DNA of 64,000 nucleotides from the NCBI GenBank assembly GCA_017541375.1, contig JAFXZE010000006.1:102125-166124 (forward strand). The letters run 5' to 3'. How positions within the stretch are numbered: the first letter of the stretch is position 1; each line of letters opens with the position of its first letter. The DNA is from Clostridia bacterium (GTDB lineage Bacteria; Bacillota; Clostridia; Christensenellales; UBA1242). The translations under genes were made by a program, and so were the position numbers. Under the pieces are notes generated by a model. The model saw nothing but the letters and a program-made list of their open reading frames with translations, was not told where the DNA came from and made no database searches. Positions 9,234 to 15,746 of this stretch are shown here, piece after piece.

Positions 9234-10592
9234 ATGGAACTTATGACACCGAAAGAAATTGTAGCAGAACTTGATAAATACATTATTGGGCAAGATAGAG
9301 CTAAGCGTGCTGTGGCTGTAGCATTGCGTAATAGATATAGACGCAGTAAGCTATCAGAGGCTTTAAGAGAGGAGATTACTCCTAAAAATATACTTATGAA
9401 GGGGCCTACTGGAGTGGGAAAAACTGAGATTGCTAGAAGGTTAGCAAAGCTCGTCAAGGCACCTTTTGTCAAGGTGGAGGCCACAAAATATACCGAGGTA
9501 GGATATGTGGGGCGTGATGTGGAGAGTATGATTCGAGACCTTGTGGAAAATGCTATAAGATTGGTAAAAGATGAGAAATTTGAGCAAGTAAAGGCGACTG
9601 CTACAGTCAATGCTAACAAGCGAATCCGTGATATTTTGATGAAAAAGCAGAAGCCAAATGCGCCTAAGACCACAACAAACAATCTTGCTGATGGAGCAGT
9701 GGAAGTAGTAGTAGAGGATGATAAGATTAATCCTGAAGTATTGCTCAAAGAGATTGAAGAGGGGAAGTGGGACAAAGAGATTATCGAGATGGAAGTTATC
9801 GAGGCGCCTCGTGCTATCGAGATAATACCCGGTAATCAAGACACCAATATTTCGAGTTTCTTAGGTGGAATATTGCCTAAGAATAGGAAACTAAGAAAAA
9901 TCAGTGTGGCTCAAGCAAGACGCAATATCGTAAATGAAGAATCAGCTCGTCTTATCGACATGGATAGTGTCAACGAAGAGGGAATCCGCAGAGCTGAGCA
10001 AGAGGGAATCATCTTTATAGATGAGATAGACAAAATCGCTATTTCATCAAATGCTCACGGTGGGCCTGATGTATCGCGTGAGGGGGTTCAGCGTGACATT
10101 TTGCCTTTTGTAGAGGGGTGTACGGTGAATACAAAATATGGTATTATTCGCACAGACTACATCCTCTTTATAGCTGCAGGAGCATTTCACATTGCCAAAG
10201 TAGAGGATCTAATACCAGAGTTGCAAGGTCGTTTTCCAATCCGAGTAGAGCTAGATAATCTTACGGAAAAAGAATTCTACAGGATTCTTACCCAGCCAAA
10301 GAACGCTATTACTAAACAACAGGCAGAATTACTTAAAGTGGACAACATTGATTTAGTTTTTGAAGAAGATGCACTCAAAGAAATTGCACGAATTGCTGAA
10401 ATGGAGAATGAGAATAATGAAAACATTGGGGCAAGAAGGTTGCATACCATTATCGAGAGTTTGCTCCAAGATATCAGCTTTGAGGCTGGAGCTGATCACC
10501 CTATGAGCAAAGTAGTGATTACAAAAGCCTTTGTACAAAAAGAACTTGAGCAGACTGTGAAGAAATATGATTTGAGTAAATACATAATGTAG
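9234..10592 (+). CDS. hslU: ATP-dependent protease ATPase subunit HslU (ClpY)
   Basis: 452-residue AAA+ unfoldase. Walker A is GPTGVGKT at residues 57-64, and Walker B is GIIFIDEIDKI near residue 260. A charged insertion (I-domain, about 110-245) lies between them. It unfolds substrates for HslV. A ribosome binding site GAGGAGG overlaps the end of hslV. The codY gene that often follows is absent; hisS follows. Confidence 0.96.
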   Translation: MELMTPKEIVAELDKYIIGQDRAKRAVAVALRNRYRRSKLSEALREEITPKNILMKGPTGVGKTEIARRLAKLVKAPFVKVEATKYTEVGYVGRDVESMIRDLVENAIRLVKDEKFEQVKATATVNANKRIRDILMKKQKPNAPKTTTNNLADGAVEVVVEDDKINPEVLLKEIEEGKWDKEIIEMEVIEAPRAIEIIPGNQDTNISSFLGGILPKNRKLRKISVAQARRNIVNEESARLIDMDSVNEEGIRRAEQEGIIFIDEIDKIAISSNAHGGPDVSREGVQRDILPFVEGCTVNTKYGIIRTDYILFIAAGAFHIAKVEDLIPELQGRFPIRVELDNLTEKEFYRILTQPKNAITKQQAELLKVDNIDLVFEEDALKEIARIAEMENENNENIGARRLHTIIESLLQDISFEAGADHPMSKVVITKAFVQKELEQTVKKYDLSKYIM

Positions 10593-10601
10593 GAGGGATA
10601 T

Positions 10602-11849
10602 ATGAAATATGATAATTCTCCTGTAAGGGGAACAAAAGATTATTTGCCTACAGAGATGAGCATTCGTGAAAGAGTACGAGAGATTATTTTAAAGACTTAC
10701 AAAAGTTTTGGATTTATGCAGATAGGTACACCAATTCTTGAGGATATCAACAAACTGTTGGGTAGCGATGGCGGTGATAACCTAAAATTGATTTTTAAAA
10801 TACTCAAGCGTGGAGAAAAACTAGACCTCAGCAAGCCAAATTTGAAAGAAAGTGACATAGTGGACATTGGGTTAAGATATGACCAAACAGTGCCACTTGC
10901 TAGAATGTACGCTAACAATCAAAATGAATTACCTTCACCATTTAAGGCTATACAAATTGGTTATTCGTTCAGAGCAGATCGTCCTCAGCACGGCCGCACT
11001 CGACAACTTATGCAGTGTGATATCGATATATTAGGCGATAGCAGTGTAAATGCGGAAATCGATATCCTTAACACTACAGCCAAGACTTTTTATGCGCTTG
11101 GCTTTAGAAAATTTGTAGTAAAAGTCAATGATAGACGCATACTTAGCGACTTGATTGCTGTGGCTGGATTTAAGCCAGAAGAAGAGAAAGAAGTTTGCAT
11201 TAGCCTTGATAAACTTGATAAGATTGGAGTAGATGGGGTAAAGGCAGAACTAAGTGAAAAGGGCTATAGCAAATCTGCTATTGAAAAACTCATGAAGTGT
11301 GTGGCAGACATTCAAAATAATCCAACGAAAGCGCTACCAATGCTCGCGGATTTGGGCGTTAGAGCAGAGGTTGTTAATGAACTTAAAACAGTGCTTGACA
11401 GCGTAAATAAGTTAGCAACTCGGGGCTTTAAGGCGGTGTTTGATATTTCTATTGTGCGTGGTCAAAACTATTACACAGGGCTTGTCTATGAGTTTTATCT
11501 AGAGGGCATGGGAGGTGCGTGCGCTGGTGGTGGCCGATATGATAATATGGTCGAAAAACTGGTTGGGAAATCTGTCCCTGCTGTGGGATTAGGACTCGGC
11601 TTTGAGCCTACATGTCTAGCAGTAATTGAGCAAAATTTATTAAAGGCTGCTGAAAAAACCGTGGCAGTAATGTATAGAGAAAATGACGATTTTGTAACAG
11701 TATTGGGTATGGTCGAAGAATTGAATAAGACATGTAACGCATCTGCAATAATGATGAAGAAAAATGTAAATTATCAATTGGAACTTTTACGCAACAACGG
11801 TTTTACGCATTTTTGTAATTTTCCAGATAAAAAACTAAAAAGTTTGTAA
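10602..11849 (+). CDS. hisS: Histidyl-tRNA synthetase (class II)
   Basis: 415 residues. It starts near VRGTKDYLP, the usual HisRS N-terminus. Class II motif 2 is SFRADRPQHGRTRQ, and motif 3 lies around GGGRYDNMVEKLVG and VGLGLGFE. A histidine-specific motif appears as VRGQNYYTG, a variant of the common RGLDYY. A short C-terminal anticodon-binding-like domain follows. It charges tRNA-His. A divergent paralogue (HisZ-like) is possible, but the intact motif set favours the synthetase. The ribosome binding site is AGGAGGG. Confidence 0.82.
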   Translation: MKYDNSPVRGTKDYLPTEMSIRERVREIILKTYKSFGFMQIGTPILEDINKLLGSDGGDNLKLIFKILKRGEKLDLSKPNLKESDIVDIGLRYDQTVPLARMYANNQNELPSPFKAIQIGYSFRADRPQHGRTRQLMQCDIDILGDSSVNAEIDILNTTAKTFYALGFRKFVVKVNDRRILSDLIAVAGFKPEEEKEVCISLDKLDKIGVDGVKAELSEKGYSKSAIEKLMKCVADIQNNPTKALPMLADLGVRAEVVNELKTVLDSVNKLATRGFKAVFDISIVRGQNYYTGLVYEFYLEGMGGACAGGGRYDNMVEKLVGKSVPAVGLGLGFEPTCLAVIEQNLLKAAEKTVAVMYRENDDFVTVLGMVEELNKTCNASAIMMKKNVNYQLELLRNNGFTHFCNFPDKKLKSL

Positions 11850-11855
11850 AATTGT

Positions 11856-11883
11856 TTGAAGTTTTGGATATATGTGATATAAT
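11856..11883 (+). promoter_or_regulatory. Promoter of thioredoxin gene
   Basis: TTGAAG, 16-bp spacer, TATAAT, about 20 bp upstream of the trxA start. Confidence 0.6.
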
Positions 11884-11903
11884 GAAAGAAAGGAGTGTGT
11901 ATT

Positions 11904-12239
11904 ATGGCAATAGTTCATATAAATAAAGATAATTTTAAAGAATTGGTAGTTGATGGGGACAAACCTGTGTTTGTAGATTTTTTTGCTACATGGTGTGGCC
12001 CTTGTAAAATGCAAGGTCCAATACTTGAGCAAATGAGTGATGAGATGAATGACAAAGTTATTATAGGTAAAATCGACATAGACGAGTGCCTTGAGATTGC
12101 TCAGGAGTATGGAATTTTGAGTGTGCCTACTATGATACTTTTCCAAAAGGGGGCAGAGACAGCCCGAGCTGTTGGCTTTAGGCAAAAAGCCCAATTAGAG
12201 GACCTAATAAATGGCAAACTCGATGGTAAGAAAGAGTAA
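11904..12239 (+). CDS. trxA: Thioredoxin
   Basis: 111 residues with the redox-active WCGPC in FFATWCGPCKMQGP at about residue 28, and the cis-Pro loop SVPTM. It is a cytoplasmic disulfide reductase. The ATG at 11904, after AGGAG, is chosen over an upstream in-frame GTG that would overlap the ribosome binding site. Confidence 0.95.
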   Translation: MAIVHINKDNFKELVVDGDKPVFVDFFATWCGPCKMQGPILEQMSDEMNDKVIIGKIDIDECLEIAQEYGILSVPTMILFQKGAETARAVGFRQKAQLEDLINGKLDGKKE

Positions 12240-12267
12240 AATTAACTAAAAAATTGTTGATTTTTTG

Positions 12268-12296
12268 TTGACAATGTCGTGTGAATGTGATATTAT
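12268..12296 (+). promoter_or_regulatory. Promoter of the tRNA-Ala/tRNA-Ile unit
   Basis: TTGACA, 17-bp spacer, TATTAT, ending 28 bp before tRNA-Ala. Confidence 0.75.
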
Positions 12297-12324
12297 AATA
12301 CAGTCAAGTGTGATTCACACGTAT

Positions 12325-12401
12325 GGGGGTGTAGCTCAGCTGGCTAGAGCACCTGCCCTGCAAGCAGGGGGTCAAGGGTTCGAATCCCTTCATCTCCACC
12401 A
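12325..12401 (+). tRNA. tRNA-Ala (TGC)
   Basis: 77 nt with complete cloverleaf and encoded CCA. The acceptor GGGGGTG pairs with CATCTCC. The anticodon loop CCTGCAA between CCTGC and GCAGG gives TGC. Confidence 0.96.
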
Positions 12402-12404
12402 GAA

Positions 12405-12434
12405 TGGCTGTTTCCTAACTATAGGGAGCAGCCA
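12405..12434 (+). other. Hairpin between tRNA-Ala and tRNA-Ile
   Basis: GGCTG pairs with CAGCC, extended by CCT/AGG. There is no T-run, so it is more likely a processing spacer structure than a terminator. Confidence 0.35.
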
Positions 12435-12464
12435 TAATAAAACATGAGGATTTTCCTCTATCTT

Positions 12465-12541
12465 GGGAGGCTAGCTCAGTTGGTTAGAGCATTCGCCTGA
12501 TAAGCGAAAGGTCGATGGTTCGAGTCCATTGCTTCCCACCA
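12465..12541 (+). tRNA. tRNA-Ile (GAT)
   Basis: 77 nt with encoded CCA. The acceptor GGGAGGC pairs with GCTTCCC. The anticodon loop CTGATAA between TTCGC and GCGAA gives GAT. Its last 32 nt plus two flanking bases are repeated 121 bp downstream. Confidence 0.96.
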
Positions 12542-12545
12542 AATA

Positions 12546-12579
12546 AACGAGTGCTGGCGAAAGCTGTGCTCGTTTTTTG
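12546..12579 (+). terminator. Terminator after tRNA-Ile
   Basis: AACGAG pairs with CTCGTT, with an inner GCT/AGC stem, followed by TTTTTT. Confidence 0.75.
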
Positions 12580-12630
12580 AGGGAGAAGATAGACCTAAAG
12601 TGTAAGCGAGCGAAGTGAGCCTCTTTATTT

Positions 12631-12664
12631 GGTCGATGGTTCGAGTCCATTGCTTCCCACCAAA
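12631..12664 (+). repeat. 34-bp duplicate of the tRNA-Ile 3' end
   Basis: Identical to 12510-12543: the T-arm, 3' acceptor strand, CCA and two bases. The rest of the tRNA is missing. The geometry is that of an att-type direct repeat in a tRNA 3' end, but only 87 bp separate the copies and no integrase is present. Confidence 0.85.
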
Positions 12665-12665
12665 C

Positions 12666-12686
12666 AAGACCATAGGGTCTTTTTTA
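12666..12686 (+). terminator. Terminator after the tRNA-Ile fragment
   Basis: AAGACC pairs with GGTCTT (loop ATAG), followed by a T-run. It is a second terminator in tandem with the one at 12546. Confidence 0.7.
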
Positions 12687-12700
12687 AATAGGAGGTTATG

Positions 12701-13105
12701 ATGATAAAAGTTGTAAAAAAATTTCCTACAAACGTTGAGTTTAATAAATTGCTTGATGCAGTAGAGTGGGGAAAAAGAGATAACAAGATAATCAACAAAC
12801 AGCGAGCAGCATCTTGTTTTGCTGTGAGTGCATATGATAAGGATAATATCGTAGGCATGGGGCGAGTTATAGGTGATGGATCTAACTTTATCATTTTTGA
12901 TTTAGTAGTTGATGAAGCTTATCAAAACAAAGGCATCGGAACACAACTTATGGATGCTATCATCAAGTGGTTTGAAAAAAATCGAGATGAGCATGGGCGA
13001 TTGATGTTATTTTCTGCGGGCGGCGTAGAAAGTTTTTACGAAAAATTAGGTTTTGTTACTCGCCCATATGAATATCTAGGCGCAGGCATGATATATATAA
13101 AATAA
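12701..13105 (+). CDS. GNAT-family N-acetyltransferase
   Basis: 134 residues with the acetyl-CoA-binding signature QNKGIGTQLM (R/QxxGxG/A) after FDLVVDEAY, and the closing YEKLGFVTRP. The acceptor substrate cannot be told. Two adjacent ATGs occur (12698 and 12701); the second has better spacing (5 nt) from AGGAGG. It is the first gene of the cargo bounded by tRNA fragments. Confidence 0.85.
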   Translation: MIKVVKKFPTNVEFNKLLDAVEWGKRDNKIINKQRAASCFAVSAYDKDNIVGMGRVIGDGSNFIIFDLVVDEAYQNKGIGTQLMDAIIKWFEKNRDEHGRLMLFSAGGVESFYEKLGFVTRPYEYLGAGMIYIK

Positions 13106-13115
13106 AAAGTTTAAA

Positions 13116-13156
13116 ATAATTCTTTTATTGACAATAAAAGAATTATCTGTTATGAT
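13116..13156 (+). promoter_or_regulatory. Promoter with -35 box in the loop of a perfect palindrome
   Basis: A 13-bp perfect inverted repeat (13116-13128 with 13134-13146, loop TGACA) contains the -35 box TTGACA at 13128-13133. A 17-bp spacer leads to TATGAT at 13151-13156. The palindrome could be an operator controlling the downstream gene, or a compact terminator of the GNAT gene. Confidence 0.65.
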
Positions 13157-13186
13157 ATCAGAAGTTTAGCAATTAAGGAGATCAAA

Positions 13187-13819
13187 ATGCAAAAAGAATT
13201 GGAATCATTATTTTTTTACACTAGAAACGATTATTTGATAGTTAATAATCTATTATTAGATAATTTAGCAAATATCGAACATCTTATGCAAGTAGTAAAT
13301 CAAGATTACGAATGGATGATTGAAGAAATGAAAAATGATCCTGCTAAGCGATTAGGCTTAGAAAAGTCGTTAGCTGAGGAAGTTTATAAATGGTATCAAC
13401 AGCGTTATCAAACCAAAATTGATGTAGACAATACATTGAGTAGAGCAAAAGAAGATATTAAAAATTTACAAAAGTTGTGTGTTCCAACTTCGCAAAAGAA
13501 GGTTTTGTATCGTAATATAAAAAGTACTCATCTTAGTGATTTTGAGAACAAAAAAGTGTATAATTACCCCGCATTTGCATCATGTTTGAATAAATCTACT
13601 GATGTAATCTATAGCTATGGACCGAAAGATAAGTATATTGAGTTAGTAATCAATGTGCCGCAGGAATTTCCCATAATAGACTTAGATAAGTTACCAGAGT
13701 TTGTAACTAACGAAGAAGGGGAAGTAATTCTTCCGCCATTTTCTGCTACCATAAAGTCAATAAAAAAATCAAATCAACCTAAGTGTGTTGCAGTAGTTGA
13801 ATTAGAACTAAAAGATTAG
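13187..13819 (+). CDS. Putative ADP-ribosyltransferase (R-S-E type)
   Basis: 210 residues. The N-terminal 100 residues are helical and charged. The C-terminal half shows the three ordered motifs of the R-S-E class of mono-ADP-ribosyltransferases: an Arg in VLYRNIK (R109), a Ser in PAFASCLNKS (S132), and an ExE in NEEGEVILPPFSATI (E177 and E179). Family members transfer ADP-ribose from NAD to proteins, RNA or DNA. There is no signal peptide, so it would act in the cytoplasm or be injected. It has its own palindromic promoter and a terminator overlapping its stop. The family call is inference from motifs; overall similarity is low. Confidence 0.6.
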   Translation: MQKELESLFFYTRNDYLIVNNLLLDNLANIEHLMQVVNQDYEWMIEEMKNDPAKRLGLEKSLAEEVYKWYQQRYQTKIDVDNTLSRAKEDIKNLQKLCVPTSQKKVLYRNIKSTHLSDFENKKVYNYPAFASCLNKSTDVIYSYGPKDKYIELVINVPQEFPIIDLDKLPEFVTNEEGEVILPPFSATIKSIKKSNQPKCVAVVELELKD

Positions 13820-13827
13820 TTCTTTTT
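13805..13827 (+). terminator. Terminator overlapping the stop of the ADP-ribosyltransferase-like gene
   Basis: GAACTA pairs with TAGTTC (the stop codon TAG is inside the 3' arm), followed by TTTTT. Confidence 0.65.
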
Positions 13828-13913
13828 AGTTAAGAGTTTTTATGGTGTAAGATAATTATTTTTTTGTATGACAAATCTAATAAATATGATACAATTATTA
13901 TGGAGATGATTAT

Positions 13914-14525
13914 ATGAAAAATATAAGTGAACAGATTTTTATGGTGATAGATTTTGAAACTGTTACCCCTAAAGGAGTGCCCCCAGAGCCAATTCAATTG
14001 GGTCTTGTGCAGATAGAAAAACTAGAAGTGGTGTCACAGAAACAAAAATCGTGGTTTATAAAACCGCCAGCCTTTGCTCCATTAACTAGTTTTGATACTG
14101 CACAAACGGGAATTACAAATAAAGATTTGGAAAATGCTAAATCATCACTAGAAATATTTGATATTTTGGATAAAATTTGTTCTCTACATGATTATATTTT
14201 TATAGCACAAAATGCAAATTACGAATTTTCAATTTGTAGAAGATTTTACGAAAATAGAGAAAATCTAAGCAAAGTAAAGTTTATTGATACAATAAAATTA
14301 GCAAAACTTGTTTTTCCTAAAGAAAAAACTTATAAATTAGATCATTTAGCAGCATTACTTGATATCGATATTTCAGCGGGGAGACATACAGCTTTGGTTG
14401 ATTGCAGAATTACTGGAGAAGTGTTTAATAAGCTAGTTGGCAAATTAGACTTTGTAGATATAGAAACACTTTTGGCAAAAACTTGTATTAATTGTGATAA
14501 ATATAAGCAAATAAGCTTATTTTAA
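13914..14525 (+). CDS. DEDDh 3'-5' exonuclease (DnaQ-like)
   Basis: 203 residues. Exo I is VIDFET (D13, E15 region), Exo II is the AQNANYEF segment, where Glu replaces the usual Asp, and Exo III is GRHTALVDC with the catalytic His and Asp. These are the four acidic residues and His of the DnaQ/epsilon superfamily. The protein stands alone, without a polymerase domain, and could act in repair or RNA trimming. The Asp-to-Glu change in Exo II is a possible sign of altered activity. It is followed after 9 bp by a nudix gene. Confidence 0.75.
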   Translation: MKNISEQIFMVIDFETVTPKGVPPEPIQLGLVQIEKLEVVSQKQKSWFIKPPAFAPLTSFDTAQTGITNKDLENAKSSLEIFDILDKICSLHDYIFIAQNANYEFSICRRFYENRENLSKVKFIDTIKLAKLVFPKEKTYKLDHLAALLDIDISAGRHTALVDCRITGEVFNKLVGKLDFVDIETLLAKTCINCDKYKQISLF

Positions 14526-14534
14526 GGAGTAAAT

Positions 14535-15089
14535 ATGTTTAATTTGATTAGAGAATTAAAAAGCTATAAGGTATTTGATAAAAATGAACAAGATAGTGTC
14601 GAGCAGACAATTCGTTTTTTAGAAAACAATGTAAATTGTTTTGATAGGTCTAATCTAAAAGGACATATAACAGCAGGTGCTCTTGTATGTGATAAAGAGG
14701 GAAATATACTTTTGAATCACCACAAAAAGTCTGGTATGTGGTTTCAATTTGGTGGGCATTGTGACGGTGAAGAAGATTGTATAAATGTAGCTAGACGAGA
14801 AATAATGGAGGAAGCAGGGATTGAAAATTTTGTGTTTGGTGTGCCGTCCATATTTGATGTGGCTATAATGGATATTCCTTACAGTGTAAAGAAAAGTGAG
14901 CCAGAACATAAGCATTATGATGTTAATTTCTTGTTTATAGTAGATACAAAATCATTTGATATTTCAAATGAGTCTGTCGAAATTAGGTGGGTAACGATCG
15001 ATGAAGCAAAAGAATTAATAGACCAAAATGATGTTGGAATGCAAAGAATGATAAAAAAATATGAAAATTGGTTTCTATCGAAAGTTTAA
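14535..15089 (+). CDS. NUDIX hydrolase
   Basis: 184 residues. The nudix box starts at GGHCDGEED and ends with RREIMEEAGI, with all metal-binding Glu residues. An extra N-terminal helix of about 45 residues precedes the fold. It is a different subfamily from the 136-621 protein. AAGGAG precedes the ATG. It is probably co-transcribed with the exonuclease, and a strong bidirectional terminator follows. Confidence 0.85.
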   Translation: MFNLIRELKSYKVFDKNEQDSVEQTIRFLENNVNCFDRSNLKGHITAGALVCDKEGNILLNHHKKSGMWFQFGGHCDGEEDCINVARREIMEEAGIENFVFGVPSIFDVAIMDIPYSVKKSEPEHKHYDVNFLFIVDTKSFDISNESVEIRWVTIDEAKELIDQNDVGMQRMIKKYENWFLSKV

Positions 15090-15090
15090 A

Positions 15091-15120
15091 AAAGAACTCT
15101 TAAAGAATGAGTTCTTTTTT
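15091..15120. terminator. Bidirectional terminator
   Basis: AAAGAACTC pairs perfectly with GAGTTCTTT, with A-runs and T-runs on the two sides. Confidence 0.85.
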
Positions 15121-15130
15121 AGTCAAAAAT

Positions 15131-15211
15131 AGAATGAAAAAAGTTTGTCACAAGTAGCGACAAACTATATGCGAAGCATTTGTTATGAAAGCGGGAGACG
15201 GGATTCGAACC
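15131..15211 (-). repeat. Partial duplicate of the tRNA-Gly 3' end and its terminator
   Basis: 15131-15182 is identical to 15325-15376 (52 bp, including the terminator hairpin). 15191-15211 is identical to 15386-15406 (21 bp of the tRNA-Gly acceptor and T-arm). The CCA and the remaining tRNA are lost. Confidence 0.85.
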
Positions 15212-15324
15212 AAGCGCCTACAAACGAAGTGAAGTAGATTGCCTTTGGCAAACAAAGAATGTCGCGGGTGGCAATTAATGCAGAATGCGTTAATGCCTTA
15301 TTTGAAAAATAAAACGAATCCCAG
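15212..15324. other. Spacer between tRNA-Gly duplicates, with rearranged tRNA-like pieces
   Basis: No gene is seen. It holds a short hairpin (TTGCC/GGCAA), a piece GAATGTCGCGGGT matching tRNA-Gly in the opposite orientation near 15256-15268, and an imperfect hairpin around 15269-15297. Confidence 0.5.
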
Positions 15325-15330
15325 AGAATG

Positions 15331-15359
15331 AAAAAAGTTTGTCACAAGTAGCGACAAAC
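15331..15359 (-). terminator. Terminator of tRNA-Val/tRNA-Gly
   Basis: On the minus strand GTTTGTC pairs with GACAAAC and is followed by TTTTTT. An identical copy lies at 15137-15165. Confidence 0.8.
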
Positions 15360-15381
15360 TATATGCGAAGCATTTGGCTTC

Positions 15382-15456
15382 TGGAGCGGGAGACGGGATT
15401 CGAACCCGCGACATTCACCTTGGCAAGGTGACGCTCTACCCCTGAGCCACTCCCGC
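15382..15456 (-). tRNA. tRNA-Gly (GCC)
   Basis: 75 nt with encoded CCA. The acceptor GCGGGAG pairs with CTCCCGC. The anticodon loop TTGCCAA between TCACC and GGTGA gives GCC. Confidence 0.96.
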
Positions 15457-15459
15457 AAA

Positions 15460-15536
15460 TGGTGGGAGCTACAGGACTCGAACCTGTGACCCTCTGCTTG
15501 TAAGGCAGATGCTCTGGCCAACTGAGCTAAGCTCCC
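15460..15536 (-). tRNA. tRNA-Val (TAC)
   Basis: 77 nt with encoded CCA. The acceptor GGGAGCT pairs with AGCTCCC. The anticodon loop CTTACAA between TCTGC and GCAGA gives TAC. It is transcribed ahead of tRNA-Gly. Confidence 0.96.
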
Positions 15537-15569
15537 AAATGCGTCAAAATTTTCGAATTGAACAAACTC

Positions 15570-15598
15570 ATTGTACCACACACACAAAATAAAAGCAA
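15570..15598 (-). promoter_or_regulatory. Promoter of tRNA-Val/tRNA-Gly
   Basis: On the minus strand: TTGCTT, 17-bp spacer, TACAAT, 34 bp upstream of tRNA-Val. Confidence 0.65.
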
Positions 15599-15746
15599 GT
15601 GTTTTTCCAAAATTTTTTCAAATTTTTTTGATTTCAGAAAATGAAATAAAAGAGCAGATTGTGAGAATTGCTAAGTTTTTATAGCTGATTTTGCTAATTG
15701 AATGAAAACAAAAGTCAGCGCATATATAATAATCTTGAGGTGGGCA

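Noticed and set aside
12265-12447. 60-residue frame across tRNA-Ala
   Set aside because: It lies over the tRNA promoter and gene; a shadow frame.
13116-13146. The palindrome as a CRISPR or tandem repeat
   Set aside because: Single occurrence. No array of regularly spaced repeats was seen anywhere in the window.
12510-15406. An active integrative element between the tRNA genes
   Set aside because: No recombinase, relaxase or matching att pair at both ends; the two duplications come from different tRNAs.
15342-15587. 81-residue frame across tRNA-Gly and tRNA-Val
   Set aside because: A tRNA-derived shadow frame, a common false call.
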